A stretch of 64,000 nucleotides of DNA from Podospora comata. Its lineage: Eukaryota; Ascomycota; Sordariomycetes; Sordariales; Podosporaceae. Made by a program: the position numbers and the translations under genes. Of the stretch, positions 33,080-46,177 are shown piece after piece. The stretch is taken from NCBI GenBank assembly GCA_017354895.1, contig CP071495.1, forward strand, positions 2,463,001 to 2,527,000, in the 5' to 3' direction. The first letter of the stretch is position 1; each line of letters begins with the position of its first letter. The notes under the pieces are model-generated. The model saw nothing but the letters and a program-made list of their open reading frames with translations. It ran no database searches and was not told where the DNA came from.

Positions 33080-33766
33080 GGTGGCAAGGGGCAGTCAAGC
33101 TGTGCTCCGGAGCGGATATGCTTGTTACTGTGGAACGGGATGGAGGTATGCTGATAAGGAGCAAAGGGATAAAAAGACTGAAAGGGGAAACATGGGAGGC
33201 CAAGGACACACGGCTGTAGCCGCGCTGGCAGGGCCCGGCTCCTCTTAAGTACCGGGGAGCGCACCCTTGCAGGAGACAAAAGGAAGCGGAGGAAGCAGCC
33301 AGTGGTGGAGCGCGAGGATGAGGATGAGATTGGGGACGGGGTTCTTGGGTCTTGGGTGTATGCGTGTGAGAGGTGAGGCGGGGGATGGGCTTACAGGATG
33401 TCTCTAATAGCAGAAAGACGGCGACTGGTTCCAGAGGTTCCAAACAAGGGCGGCTGCACCACCAGGCTGCCCTAGTATGCACAAAAACACGTCTGGCAGC
33501 GGCGTACGAGGAAGGCCGTTGGCAGGGGTGAGGTTTTCGGGAACCTTATTGTTTGCGCGTCAACGGAGAGTCCAGGACTTTCTGAGTTTGGCTGCGGAGT
33601 GAGGGGTGGAGCCTCGAACTCGGCAGGATAATGTTCAGCTCACCTTGAATCAACCACGGGGGGGGACAGAGAGGAGCGACGTGTGATACGGGCGAGGGTG
33701 GCTATGGCAGCTGGAGCTGATTCAGATAGTTAGAGATGGATGGCTCTTGTGACATGTATCCTGTGG

Positions 33767-33803
<37 letters not shown>

Positions 33804-36800
33804 CCCGAGAAAGGATCTGATGAAGGGCGAAATTTTATCCACGGCGGGGTTGAGGGGTCGGGTCGGAGCGAGGGGTCGAGGGGTAAAGGGGACTCTTGAT
33901 GGTACCGGGAGAGCCCTCGCGGCCCCGGCACAGGAATGGATAGGAAAGAGGAGAGCGTGACTGACTATTTTACGACAAGACCTGTAGGGATCCAGGAGTG
34001 GAGGGCGGACGCGGGCGGGGAGGGGAGGTTGGAGGTTGGTGGTGTAAAGGCTTGTCTGTCCAGCTGGCACTCTGTAGAGCGGCGCCGGCAACGTAGGAGC
34101 AAGGTATTAAAGGGTGGTAAAGTAGATGATGATAGGTAGGTTGGGTGTCCTGCTGGTGGAGAAGAGGGTGGGCATAAGATCCGGCACGTCAGTTAATAAA
34201 TAGCGTTGCCAAAACGGGTGGCAGTCTGGCCGCAACCCAGTGAAAAAGCTAATCGCACACAAGCAATAGGTAATTCAGCACCGCGGCACCTCGCTCAGCT
34301 CTCAGCCAAGACACATCCATTAGCTTCTCTTTGTCCCTTGGCCGTCTTGAGCCAGCCATTACTGTATCTACAAGCAAGATGACCTATTTCACGCACTTTC
34401 TTCGCGATCGTTCTGTCTGGTTTTGCTTTTGCCAGCGCTGCCCTCCATAGCTGTCTCAACAAGTCGGACGGGCATTTGCAGGTGCTTGGGGGTTCCTGGG
34501 CCAGACGTCACTTCCGTTTTGAGGTGCAGAGGTGCAGCGGTGGTGACGCGGGTGACGCAAGGGTACTGGCACCAACGACCCAGCCCAGGTACGGAGGAAT
34601 ACCTACTGTGTCTGGCGAGATCGCAGCATTTCGGACTGGATCTGGTGTCTGTCGCTGCTCTGGAAATTGCAAATCATGGGAGAATTGATCTAGAAAGCCG
34701 ATTGCTCATGCAGGCACAGATTCAGACGGAGGGGAAACAACCTGCTGTGCTTTGCAGGTCCAGCAGACAGGTACACTACCTCCTTGCCATTCTTGTTGAG
34801 GTTCCGCAGGTAGGGGTCCACCCACTAATTATCGCTAAAACGAGGTTAGTCTCGACACTCAACCCCGCAGTCGTCATGGCTCCCCAATTGGGTTCTCGTA
34901 GCACACACTGGGCGCACCTGTACTCGAGAATAATGGCTTCCATTTGTGCGCGTGTGGCCATCAATCACCACACATCCACATTATCTTGCTCCATTCCGTA
35001 TCTAGAGATTTAGAAACTGTTTATTTCCACCGTTCCAAAGTCATATAAACGCCCCAAAAATTGCCCGGATTACCTTCCAGTGGCAGGCAGATATGGACGA
35101 TAACCCCCAATCCAGACACAGCTCGGTACCACCCCTCATCGGTTAGACTCTTCATCGGTTTCCTCATGCACAAGGTGCCTTCCATTCCAGGGTTCAAACT
35201 TGAACCGAACTGGGCCCGTGCGCTGATCTGTGCCAGCAACACGGGAAAAGCTGACAAGGATTTGGGGATTCTATTATCTTTCGATTTTCATCTGATGGAA
35301 TTCATCTGTGTGATAAATTCCACTGGAAGTATTTCTCCCATTTTATTTTTCTCTCTTGTCTGTTTTTTTATTGCCTACAATAAGCGTCTTTTCCAATACC
35401 ATCGCGGGGCTCGACGTCAAGCGAGGGTGACCTTCCCATACGCACGGTACCACAGCTCAAGAGGTCAGTCTGGCTTCAGCAAGTGACGCAAGAATGAGCT
35501 GATCACAACTCTGCTCCCCCATGGCGTGACCAGGTGGTGCTCATTTTTTTAATGCGGCCTCTTCTCCCACTTATCTCTCGTTGGCGACGACGATACAGCA
35601 TATCGAGCAGGCCCATATGGTCCCATGCCGCTGACCGTGATTCGACACGGAAGGTCAAAAGGACGCTTCGAAAGACTTGAATCTGGCTGCAGACCGACAA
35701 ATGCAGGGTCCAGGCCGATCTGTCACAACCCCTCTCTCGGCGTGGGCTTTTGATAGACGGTACCCCTCAATGGCCTCTCCCCTTGGGTACCTTATCGGAC
35801 TGGACCGGACAAACACCCAGTAAGAGGCCATGCATGCGATGGAAGGACCGGATCTTTTGGAAGAAACACCACTCTGCCAGAATCGCGGAAATCTGGACGG
35901 TACTCCGGGGCACAAACTCGACACATTCCTGCTGTGTAACGATGCTCAGCACCACCACGAGAACCTGCTGGTGAGCGATGTCATCGACAAAGCGGTCGAT
36001 ACAAGCAATATCGCTAACCAGCAACGAATCCACCGGAGAAAACACATCGTGGAGTAGCGGGTCTAGATGCTGTCGCCCCCTTACTCAGTCGACAAGAGGA
36101 GTCACGGAATGAAGGTCTCGACAGGAGCACCTCGACGGTGGTTGAATCTCATAACCCCACCAAATTTCGACAGCCAATCATTAGATGGGGTCTCTCCACA
36201 ATAGGCTCTTGGCAAGTGGGGCCAGAGGCAGTTCGTCTCAACATCGACGTCATTCCGCCAGGTGTCGTCATTGGGAGCACGAGAACCCGGCCCCATGCAG
36301 GGATCCCTGACCAACTTTCCATTGGAGCCCAAAAACGTTTTGTCGACCGTTTGCATCGTGTGCGAGTTTTCCAGCGGATCGGTGGAGAGCCACGAGTGCT
36401 TTCATCGAGGATATCCATTTCCACCACCCACATCCCTCGTCTCTTTGATAGCGCAAGAATTTCCAAACTAGGCCGAGTTTGTTTCAACGACAACATGTAG
36501 TCACGATGCCGTGTCAGAGAGGTGGTTGGTGGGATGCCAGTCCCTACACAATGCCGCAGTAGCTCCGACAGCCCGGATATCGGCACCGCCTGCATCTTTC
36601 TTCGGAGGAGGTGCTGGCTCGGCATCACACACAGCCAACAACACCACAATTATTACACCGCATGAGCATATCTTTCGGAGGCTAGTTGAGGGACTCGTGA
36701 TTGTTTTCTACCCCTTCCATTTTTGATTATTCTATACTAGATCTCCGTACACCAACGGGAGCCAAGGCCGGGACGCCCTGTACGTCTCCCGCAACAAAAC

Positions 36801-36963
36801 GGAGGCTGGGAGCGCCCGCGGAATCCCGTCAACTGCAACTTCAGGTGCTTCCTTGCGTGCGACCGCCCAAATCGGCGGTCACACCATCATCGGAGCCGGA
36901 CAGTGCTCCTGAGTTAGCTCCACAGATTCAGATGCAATGTGCCCTGACTGAGTAGTGATATAG
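33080..36963. other. gene-poor region of about 3.9 kb
   Basis: Left part is the YPD1 promoter and leader. A (GT)14 tract lies at 33773-33800. From 34.4 to 36.7 kb several open frames exist on both strands (34423-35013 plus with 196 codons, 36138-36500 plus with 120 codons, 36149-36649 minus with 166 codons). They overlap each other and none has a recognisable domain. The region may contain decayed genes, but I cannot support one. Confidence 0.45.
33773..33800. repeat. (GT)14 dinucleotide microsatellite
   Basis: Fourteen perfect GT units, preceded by an imperfect GTGTGC. It lies about 0.7 kb upstream of YPD1. Confidence 0.9.
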
Positions 36964-37722
36964 AACGTGCCTCAGGCGTTGCCTGTGAGCCAACCTTTGA
37001 ACCTGTCAGCCGTCCACACAGTGCTGATTCGCTTCGGTCTGACGACGAGGACCAGATCGTGGCTTTGGAATCTTCGTCAGCTCCCATAGCAAGGGCATTG
37101 GCCAGCTCTGAGCTAGTTAAATGCGGCCCTTTTCAGCTCATCTAATATCGTCTTGTCGCACTCAGGCGCCCGAAACATGTCCCAGGCGGACGGGTTTGAA
37201 CGCCGCTGACAGAAAGAGCCGCTCTGAGCGACGATATCTATATCAACCGCCAAGGCTTCCTTGTAGTGTAATGATGACGTCCGTCCTCCACGAAACCCGA
37301 GACTCCCGGCCAGCATGCTCTATGGATATACATATTTCTTCGAGACACTTCTATCAATCCTTCGCTCAGGTTGTGCATCGGCGTGTCTTGGGTGTCTTGA
37401 GCAGCAGGACCTTTCGTTCCGGGGCTGTTGTTTGATCGAAGCGCCTCAGGCGCTAGACTACAGTATCTAGTATTTTCATGCTCGGACGACTTCATATCGA
37501 TAAGTGTCAGTCATTCTCAAGTTCGGGAAATGTGTACTCGGATATCGAAGAAACGGGCACCAGTGACGACAGCCTCCTGGGCGCGCCGTCTGTCCCCAAT
37601 TCTGCCCTCCCAGCAAAAAAACTGCTCAACACCATCACAGAAAGTAAGCCGATCAATAATATCGGACCGGGAAGCTTCCGCTGCAAGTTTCAACCCCACG
37701 GCGAGAGAGCAAAAGTTCATGA
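36964..37722 (+). CDS. tentative multi-exon gene, 5' end unknown
   Basis: Four segments read open with protein-like, Ser/Asp/Glu-rich text and connect in phase through GT...AG introns: 36964-37115 (SADSLRSDDEDQIVALESSS), 37166-37391, 37464-37643 (YSDIEETGTSDDSLLGAP) and 37688-37722 (ends TPRRESKSS). Introns 37116-37165 and 37644-37687 are 50 and 44 bases; the last has the good donor GTAAGC, the others are weak (GTTAAA, GTGTCT). A preceding segment near 36750-36902 (SAVTPSSEPD) may be another exon. No domain is recognised and no start codon could be placed. It may instead be a decayed gene or chance. Confidence 0.25.
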
Positions 37723-39095
37723 CTTGTTGGTTTTCCGAGAAAAAGGGCGCGGAATAGTGGTACATACAGAGAGAGAAAGTTCAGAGACATGTCAAGCCAG
37801 CCCCCCTTGTCTGACACCGTTTTTTTTTTCCTGTTTCCCTCCCTCAATCTGAGCGTTCTAGACCCTCGACTTGCATAGGGGACTGCATCGTGACACTCCC
37901 AAAACCTGTTTTTTTGCGTCAGGACTACATACATACATATCAGCAGTGCGGTCCGGCCGGCTTTTTTTTTTCCTCCTCACCACCAACGCACACACTAATG
38001 GGTTAAGAAAAAGGAGCCTATCATGGCGATGGTACCCAAGAGATCAAAGCGTTTTTGGGTTTGGTTCAAATCTTGGCACTAAGAGAGAGTATTGGAAGAC
38101 AGACACAACAGGATGGGATGGGATTATAAGCAGAGCTAGAAGATTCCATGTTTAGAGAATCGGGATTGCGAATACTCGCTCTCCCGAGAAACACCATTGT
38201 GTCCCGAAATATTTTTATCGTGAAACAAGATACCTAACCGGCGGGCGGGGTTACATAAGGTACATATCAACAATCTTCTGATACCAAGATTTCCAAGACT
38301 ACCAAGACTTGTTTGGTTAACACAAGGAACCTTTTTTGGGGGTGGGTGTTGTCGGGGGGCAGCTGATTTAATAGACATTTTCTATATCCAGCTACATGTA
38401 AAAACCATATCTTTCTCTTTGCTCGCTTCCAAATTTAGGGGAAAACATGTTGTAAAATGACAATCATTAAGTGGGTATAGAAATAAGCAATCTTTCTGGG
38501 AAAAGTTCCTTCATGCAAGCCCACTGTTCTAGGCTGGGGATGTTGCCGGTCTTGTAAGCGGTTATCACTCCGTGTATCTCTTGGACTGTTGCTCTTGGGA
38601 GGGAAAAGGCCCCCCAGAATGTGTAATCGCAGTGCAGCGGCACAAGATAAGAAGAGAGAGGTTTGTTGTTGGGGGTTCTCAGTCAGCCGCCGGCCTGACT
38701 AAACCAGTACCGGGAGCATCGTCTTTTTGCCCCAGCCATATCGTGGTTGTGTTTGGGAGGGCTCTCAAGAGGCAATCCCGTTCAACTGAACTCTCCAGCC
38801 ATTGATATGGACTGGATAGCAGTTTCGAAGGTCGACATGCGTGCCAACCACAAGGCCAACCAGCGCCCTGGAATGACATACACTTCACAAATCCTGCCCT
38901 GATATAAGCAGAGGAATGTTTGCAAAACTCCAAAGCCAATAACCAGCAAAAAAAGAGAGTAGGGTATGTGAAGATGTCAGGGTAAAAAACTCGAAGCCAC
39001 AATTGCTACCTGGCAAGCTTGACAAACGTAAAGACAGGTATGGCACAACACAAACCAACGCCATGTCTCTTGCACATTCTAACAAGCCACTCCTC
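37723..39095. other. intergenic region
   Basis: About 1.4 kb, with T-rich runs near 37810 and 37960. It includes the 3' flank of the minus-strand gene at 39096. No gene is supported. Confidence 0.5.
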
Positions 39096-40376
39096 TCAAA
39101 GCAATACCTTCGAAGCAACGGTCAACAACCAAGCAGCATCATGCCAACCACCCTCATTCTCCTTCGGCGGCGGGATACTCTCATCCACCATCGTCTTCAT
39201 ATTCTGCCCCTCCAGCCTCCTCAAGCATGACACCCTCCTCTCCATCTCATGCCCTGATCCCTCCCCATCCGTCGTCTCCCCATCATAATCGTCCTCCGAC
39301 TCCTCCTCATCGTCCTCCTCAACGGCAAAAAGCTTCACACCGAGTACATGGCCAAACCAAGACCCTACACCCCCGTTCCCAGTCCCCTTCACCAGCTTCC
39401 TCACGTACGCCTCATCTTCTGCCCCATCACCCGTGACAAACTCAGCGTCATCCACAGTGTAATTTTCTAGCTCCTCGTCAAAATTGACAAAATCCGGACC
39501 GGCAATCTCGTCGTCAGGGTTCTCCGCCACAGGAGTTGACCCCGACCCATTAGAGTTGAAGTAATCCTCCACAAAGGTTGTCATCCTATGGCTGCTCCCG
39601 CCTGGCGTCATAGACCCAACCCGGGAGTGAGATCTGCTCCTAAAGCGGCTGTAGGCCGGGGAGGAGATGCTATCATCGTTGCCGTCAAGATGGACACTGC
39701 TTCTCCTAGAGGCGTGACGGGATAGGTGACGGGGGGTGTGCCGAGAGCCATAAACCAGCTCTTCTCTTTCCCTTGCGAGTTCCCGCTCAAAGGCTTCGTC
39801 TTCGGCGTCTTGAGGAGAGTGACCAGCCAAGGATGTGGACGAGGCGCGGGTGGAGAGCCAGGCTTGGCCTTTGGATTCCCGGGTTTCGAGGGAGATGATG
39901 GAGCCGCAGCGGAGGAGCCAGTCCGAGTCGGAGCGGTCGGTTTGTCTCAGCTGGTTTGGGTGGTGGGAGGAGCGGTGGCGTGGGGTGGTGGGGGAAGTGT
40001 GGAGGGAGGTTAAGCTTTGGCGATGGGAGGCACGGGACTGGTTGTGGGGGAGGTGGGAGGAGGATTTCGATTTTGCGAGGGAGACTGAGGATCGGGACTT
40101 GCGGGCGCCGGAGACGGAGGCGGAGCGGTTGTTGGGACCCGGGGAGCGGGAGAGGAGACGGGGGGTGGTAGGGGCGGATTTGCCTTGGAGGTAGGAGTAG
40201 GAGGTTACTGTTGGGGGAGCGGAGGTTGGGGTGGTGAGATCGTTGTCGTCGAGGATATCGTGGGCATCGTGAATAGGGAGTTTGGAGGTTAGAGGCGCGA
40301 GGGAGAGGTGGGTGAGGTTACCCGAGGATCGGGACTTGCGCCTGAAGGAAGAGTGTTGATTGTAGGCGACGTCCAT
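39096..40376 (-). CDS. Ser-rich fungal protein resembling DUF3984
   Basis: Single exon, 426 residues. The N-terminus reads MDVAYNQHSSFRRKSRSSG then LTHLSLAPLTSKLPI and YLQGKSAPTTPRLLSRSP, a layout I associate with the fungal DUF3984 family. A long Ser/Arg/His-rich disordered region follows, with DSDWLLRCGS near residue 150. The C-terminal third is acidic (EEDDEEESEDDYDGE) and ends WHDAAWLLTVASKVLL. No catalytic motif, signal peptide or membrane segment is visible. Many SP/TP and RxxS sites would suit phosphorylation. The family assignment is from memory of its N-terminal motifs and is moderate. The coding strand is C-rich at 5' and G-rich at 3'. Confidence 0.7.
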   Translation of the reverse strand: MDVAYNQHSSFRRKSRSSGNLTHLSLAPLTSKLPIHDAHDILDDNDLTTPTSAPPTVTSYSYLQGKSAPTTPRLLSRSPGPNNRSASVSGARKSRSSVSLAKSKSSSHLPHNQSRASHRQSLTSLHTSPTTPRHRSSHHPNQLRQTDRSDSDWLLRCGSIISLETRESKGQAWLSTRASSTSLAGHSPQDAEDEAFERELAREREELVYGSRHTPRHLSRHASRRSSVHLDGNDDSISSPAYSRFRSRSHSRVGSMTPGGSSHRMTTFVEDYFNSNGSGSTPVAENPDDEIAGPDFVNFDEELENYTVDDAEFVTGDGAEDEAYVRKLVKGTGNGGVGSWFGHVLGVKLFAVEEDDEEESEDDYDGETTDGEGSGHEMERRVSCLRRLEGQNMKTMVDESIPPPKENEGGWHDAAWLLTVASKVLL

Positions 40377-41406
40377 GTTTTTGTTGGGGTAATGAGTTGT
40401 CGTCGTCTTCTAGCTGTCTAGTGGGTAGGTTATTAGAAGGCAATGGGAAGGCAAGAAAACGAACGTTGAATAACAACGAGTGAGAGAGAAGGGTGGAGTT
40501 TACCCCAGACTCCAGAAGCAAGTGATATATGAAGCAATTAAGTAGTTTCACAGTCGGGCGGTCAGTTGTCGGTGGTGGTGCGATTGGAAGGATGGGAAAG
40601 CTCTATCCCTTGTTTGTGGCACCCTGCAGGCCTGATTCCTCAACAATTGCTGGCTTTCAAAGCTCTGGAACGCGTCCGGCTGTGGTAGGGCGAGTTCTGA
40701 TTCGCCCGTTTATTTAGAGCAATGGCCACCGCCACTGAAGCTTGAACGCCCCGGCAAAGGTACCAGCGACTTTTTAGTGGGAAATATTTTCCCGCGGTGT
40801 GCCGCTAAAGCAAGGCGGACTGTTTGGTACCCCGGTACAAGTCAAGCCACAGCCAATGACCGACCCCGCAGCTAAGCGCACTGACTCTTAACATTTTGAG
40901 GCTGGTCAAACCTGGGCTCTCGAAAGCTTCAGTCTATGGAGGGGCATAGAGGGGCTATCAGCCATCAGTGTCATTGACTCTCTAGAACGGTGGTGATCTT
41001 TTCGAGGAGGACAAGCTTGTGAATAACCTTGAGACATCGAGTCACTCGGTCAAACTTGGCAGACGGATATCAAAGGCTGAAAAACACCGACAAAAATCAG
41101 CTAACTCGAGCTGCATGAGCATAGGCTTGAGCCCCTCGACTTACATACACACTACAACTCTTTTAAAATTTTCAGTCGCTTTTTTATTCACATTTTGCCA
41201 CTTTTTCACTACGGAAATAGACGAGTGCTACCCTTCTGAACTACCCACTTCGTCCGCCCTCAGCTCTCACCACCTGGGCACCGGTGGCCGCCGAAAAGTC
41301 CCGAAAGAAGCTATATCCTGATAATGATCGCACCACTACGGTGCTAAAACCAGCGATTGACTCATACCCAAAACTCATACCAAGAAAAGAGTTTTGACCG
41401 GACGAG
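40377..41406. other. divergent promoter region
   Basis: About 1 kb between the minus-strand Ser-rich gene and ELP1 on plus. It must contain both promoters and leaders. No gene seen and no assignable factor site. Confidence 0.5.
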
Positions 41407-44400
41407 ATGCGGAACTTGCGCAACATCGGCCACAGCGTCTTCAGGGATCCCGTCCCGGATTCTCCCTTTCCTACCGCCGCCTCGGCTTCGGCCCCCTTCT
41501 CGGCATCGTGTTGGGATGTCTCCAGGGATGAGGTGATTGTTGCCCGTGGCCCAACCGCCCATGATGCCCGGATCGAACTCTCGAGGGTGGTGAAGCACAC
41601 TCATGAGCGTCCCCCTTGTCACTTGTAAGATACATATTCATCATTCTCATGTTGAAACAAGCATATAATCTAAGATTGCAATTTCTATGACATAGAAAAT
41701 CAAGAAACATCGCAACATGGGATGCACTTTGCCCAAACGAAGATGGCAGTCCAGATGTTATCCGGAGTATACACTACTTCAGCGACACATTGACAACATG
41801 TGTCATCATGGCCGGCGGTGACATTGTCGCTGTTACTGAAGACGAAGAAACCGCCGCTGGTGAAGCGCACATTGAGATCGTAGGCACACTGTCGCCCTCT
41901 ATCTCGGCTGCTCGCTGGTCACCAGATGAAGAGCTACTTGCCATCGCAACAGGGGATGCCAAGGTGCTCTTCATGAGCCGGAGCTTCGATGTTATTTCAG
42001 AGGTTGGCCTCAGCGAAGAGGACTTGAGGCTGTCAAAGCATGTCTCGGTCGGATGGGGTAAGAAGGAGACTCAGTTTATCGGCAAGGGCGCCAAGGCCAA
42101 GGGGCTTCGAGACCCTACTATTCCAGAGAAGGTAGACGAGGGCGCCTTGAGCTCAAACGATGATGGGCGGTGCACGATCAGTTGGAGAGGTGATGGTGCG
42201 TATGTTGCTGTCAACTTCCTTCAGCAAGGACAACGACGTGTGATCCGGGTGTACAACCGTGATGGTGAGTTGGACAGTGTCAGTGAACCCGTGGATGGGC
42301 TTGAGGGCGCTCTGAGTTGGCGGCCCGAGGGAAATCTCATGGCCGGGATTCAGCGTCTCTCGAACCGTATTGACGTTGTGTTCTTTGAAAGAAATGGCCT
42401 GCGCCATGGGCAGTTCACATTTCGAGCGCCCCAGGACGCCCCTGGTGTGGCTGCAGAGCTGGCGCTTGAGTGGAACTCGGACTCAACCGTTCTAGCTGTT
42501 ATCATGAAGGATAGAGTACAGCTATGGACTACAGGCAACTACCACTGGTATCTGAAACAAGAGTTCCTCTGTGGTGACGGTGGTAGCAAGCACCACCAGA
42601 GTCCAAAGTTTGCCTGGCATGCAGAGAAACCACTGTTGTGTGTTGCGGCGACAGCAGGTAAGAGAACCTCTCTACTCCCTATATTCTCCTCAGTTGTCTC
42701 ACAAGTTGTGTAGGCAAAGTACTTGTCAACGAGTACATTTTCACCATCGCCCGTGGGCCGGGAGTTTCTCCTCACGACTTCGGAGCTGTTGCCGTAATTG
42801 ACGGTCAGACGCTCAAATTCACCCCTTTCCGGACGGCTAATGTGCCTCCTCCGATGGCCTTTGACGAACTCGAAGTCGAGTCTCCTATTATTGACGTTAC
42901 AATCGGACGGGATTGCAACTCGATGGCCGTGCTGCACCGAGGTGGTGTTAGCTTCTTCGAACTTATCATCCAGGGACCACGGATGCTACCCCCGAAGCTT
43001 GCCTCTACGGCTTCCTTTAGGAAGACACATGCCCAGTTATACGAGGAACATGTACTTCAGGTTGGCCTGTCTGGCTCAAATGAGGTTCACGTTCTTCAAA
43101 TGTCGGAAGACATGGAGATTGTCAGACACACATTTGAAGGCACACAAACAAACGAACACGGGTGGCAAAAGACGGATGCAACTTCCATCACAACCATTAC
43201 AACACCTATAGTGCCACCAGTTGTCGAGGAAGATGGAGTCATTGCTCAGGATTGGCGTGGCAGACTGAGCAGAATCATTGAAGGAGAACACCTCCCGCTT
43301 CCTGCCGAGTTTGCCAACTTCTTGCCCTGGACAAGTTACATTACACATTCAGGCGAGTTCCTGGCTTTTGGACAGGCTCGGAATGGCTACCTCTACTGCA
43401 ACTCGACGCTACTGGCCAGGAACTGTACTTCTTTTGTTGTTACCAAGCATCATCTCATCTTCACCACTACCAACCACTTCGTCAAGTTTGTTCACTTGGC
43501 TACGGAAGAAGAGCTTGAGGTTCCCCAGGACGACCCCGAAAATGACGAACGATGCCGGAGTATCGAGCGGGGAGGCAGGCTGGTCGTTGCCATGCCCAGC
43601 AGGATGAGCATTGTGCTTCAGATGCCTCGTGGCAATCTTGAGACAATTTATCCCCGGGCTATGGTTTTGTCTGGCATCCGCGACCTTATCGAGGCCAAGA
43701 ACTATGGCGCTGCTTTTGCGACATGCCGCACTCAGCGTGTGGATATGAACCTGCTCTATGATCACCGACCGGAGCAGTTCCTGGAGCACGTCGGCTTGTT
43801 CTTGGAGCAGGTGAAGGATACGGCCAACATTGACTTGTTCTTGTCCACTCTCAAGTAAGTTTCTTGAGTCTTTCAGAATCATCTGATACCGTTTGCTGAC
43901 TTTGTTTAGGGAGGAGGATGTCACCCGGACTATGTACAAGGACACCAAGGCTGGCTCAGCTCCGCAGTCGCAAGAAGCTGAAACGGCTGCTAAAGAAAGC
44001 AAGATCAACAAGATCTGTGATGCTGTTTTGGCAAAGCTCAAGACCCAGAAGAACGCCAACCTCCAAAACATCATCACAGCGCATGTCTGCAAGAACCCAC
44101 CAGCCCTCGATGATGGCTTGCGCGTGGTTGCCGATCTTATGCAAGAACATGAGGCACTAGCCGAACGTGCTGTTGAGCACATTTGCTTCCTGGTAGATGT
44201 CAACAGACTCTACGACCACGCCCTCGGTTTGTACAATCTCGAACTTACTTTGCTGGTTGCCCAGCAGTCTCAACGTGATCCCAGAGAGTATCTCCCATTT
44301 ATTCAAGAACTTCACAAGATGCCAGAGCTCCAGCGAAAGTACACAATCGACGACAAGCTCGGGAACCACGAGAAAGCCCTGGACCATCTCAAGGCTCTTG

Positions 44401-45587
44401 GCGATTTCGAGGAGGTGAAGACGTACACCGTCAAGCACAAGCTCTACCAGCACGCCTTGAGCATCTACCGTCACGACGAGCAGCACCACCGCGTGATTAC
44501 CGACCTCTTCGCCGCCCACCTCAAGTCTATCTCCCAGTTTAAGGAAGCCGGCCTAGCCTACGAGTCACTCAACAGCTACCACGACGCCACAGACTGTTAC
44601 CTCAAAGCGGGCGCCGCCTGCTGGCGCGAATGTCTCTACGTTGCCCAGCAGCAAGACCCGCCCATCACCGCTCAGCGACTAGAAGAAGTAGCAAGCGACC
44701 TTGCCGACGCCCTCCGCGAAGCAAAGGACTATGCCGCCGCGGCAACAATCCACATGGAGTACCTCTCTTCTATCGAATCCGCCATCCAATCCCTCTGCAA
44801 GGGCTACCTCTTTGCCGATGCGCTCCGGCTTGTCGCCCTGCACAAGCGACGTGACCTTCTTGAGAGCCATATTGACAGCGGCCTCGCGGATGCCTTCTCC
44901 TCCAGCATTGAGTTCTTGGCTGATTGCAAAGCCCAACTCAAGGCGCAAGTTCCGCGCATCCTTGAGCTCCGCAAGAAGGCAAAGGAGGACCCGCTGGCGT
45001 TTTACGAGGGGGAGAACCCCTTTGGGAGCAAGAACGCGGATGGTTATGACATCCCGGATGATATCTCTATTGCTGCTAGCTCGAGGGCGACGACGAGCGC
45101 GTCGATGTTTACGAGGTATACCGGCAAGGCTGGGAGCGTGGGGACTGTTGGCTCCAATGTCTCGAGAGCAACAAGCAAAAACAGGAGGAGGGAGGAGAAG
45201 AAGAGGGCGAGGGGGAGGAAGGGGACGGTTTATGAGGAGGAGTATTTGGTTAATAGTGTCAGGAGGTTGGTGGAGAGGGTAGAGGGGACGAAGGGGGAGG
45301 TGGAGAGGTTGGTCTTTGGGTTGGTGAGGAGGGATATGCAGGAGCGGGCAAGGGTTATTGAGGAGGCGATGGGGGTTGTGCTGGAGGGGTGTAGGCAGGC
45401 TGTTGGGGAGGTTTGGCCGCAGGAGGAGAAACAGCAAGTTGAGGATGAAGGGGAGGATGGAGAGGGGTGGAGGCCGGTGGGCGGGGATGGGGTGCTGTTT
45501 GAGAGTTTGGAGGCTATGAGGGCTAAGCAAACGGCGCCGGTGGTGACGGGGTTCGAGAAGTTGGCACTTTTGGGGGGAAAGAAGTGA
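41407..45587 (+). CDS. elp1: Elongator complex subunit 1 (ELP1/IKI3)
   Basis: Four exons (41407-41624, 41696-42657, 42714-43854, 43910-45587) give 1332 residues, the usual size for ELP1. ELP1 is the scaffold of Elongator, which forms the cm5/ncm5 modifications on wobble uridine of tRNAs. The N-terminus MRNLRNIGHSVF is typical. The WD40 region includes SAARWSPDEELLAIATG, VGWGKKETQFIGKGAKAKG and CTISWRGDGAYVAVNF. The C-terminal TPR-like region includes AGLAYESLNSYHDATDCYLKA and RSQ-type helices. A basic segment near SKNRRREEKKRARGRKGTV matches the tRNA-binding basic region before the conserved end. All three introns have clear donors (GTAAGA, GTAAGA, GTAAGT) and restore frame. Codons turn strikingly G-rich after about 45000. 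Confidence 0.95.
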
Positions 45588-46106
45588 GCGGTGGGTGGGA
45601 TGTAGGAGGTATGGATTAAAATTGGGGCTAAAAGCATTTGCATTGGTTGTTTAGGAAACGAGAGTAAGATAGGGTAGGCATAGCTCATGAAACGAGGTTC
45701 TGTAGATTCACAATGCCTAGCTGTATAGTATGGCGTTATGCTTCAGGATGCGGTATATGGTTCCCCTGATTTCGACGCCACAAACCTTGTTCTTTGTCTA
45801 TCTCTTCCCAACAAGGCACGTAAACATAACCCTTTTTCAAAACCAACAAGCAAGGCAAAGGAAACAGATTTTTACCCGCGGGCATACTTCTCAGCGGCCA
45901 TAGGCAAGAAAACTCCCTCTGTTGCCTTCAATCTTTTATTCTCATATGGACATGACAATTCTCAAATAGAGAGCCAAACGGGCACGCTACGTTTCATGAC
46001 AAAGTGCTTCTCTTGCATCGCCCATGCCATGCTAGCTCTATCTACCCATCGTTACCACTACGTACCTACATTCTAGGCAAATTCTTCAACAACCCCACAA
46101 GAAACG
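45588..46106. other. ELP1 3' flank
   Basis: About 0.5 kb between the ELP1 stop codon and the tRNA gene. An open frame at 45738-46076 has no domain. No gene called. Confidence 0.5.
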
Positions 46107-46177
46107 GCATCAGTGGTTTAGTGGTAAAATCCATCGTTGCCATCGATGGGCCCCGTGTTCGATTCACGGCTGATGCA
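46107..46177 (+). tRNA. tRNA-Gly (anticodon GCC), no intron
   Basis: A full cloverleaf of 71 bases. Acceptor stem GCATCAG pairs with CTGATGC, followed by A. The D arm carries TGGTTTAGTGGTA (A box). The anticodon stem CATCG/CGATG encloses loop TTGCCAT with anticodon GCC. The T arm CCGTG/CACGG encloses TTCGATT (B box). The sequence is very close to eukaryotic tRNA-Gly(GCC). A T4 run lies about 37 bases downstream (46214-46217) and a T6 run at 46222-46227, either of which could end Pol III transcription. Confidence 0.96.

Noticed and set aside
34423-35013. 196-codon plus-strand open frame
   Set aside because: No domain or ordered pattern, and no neighbouring exon that extends it.
36138-36649. 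Opposed open frames of 120 (plus) and 166 (minus) codons
   Set aside because: They overlap each other with similar plausibility; no domain or splice support separates them.
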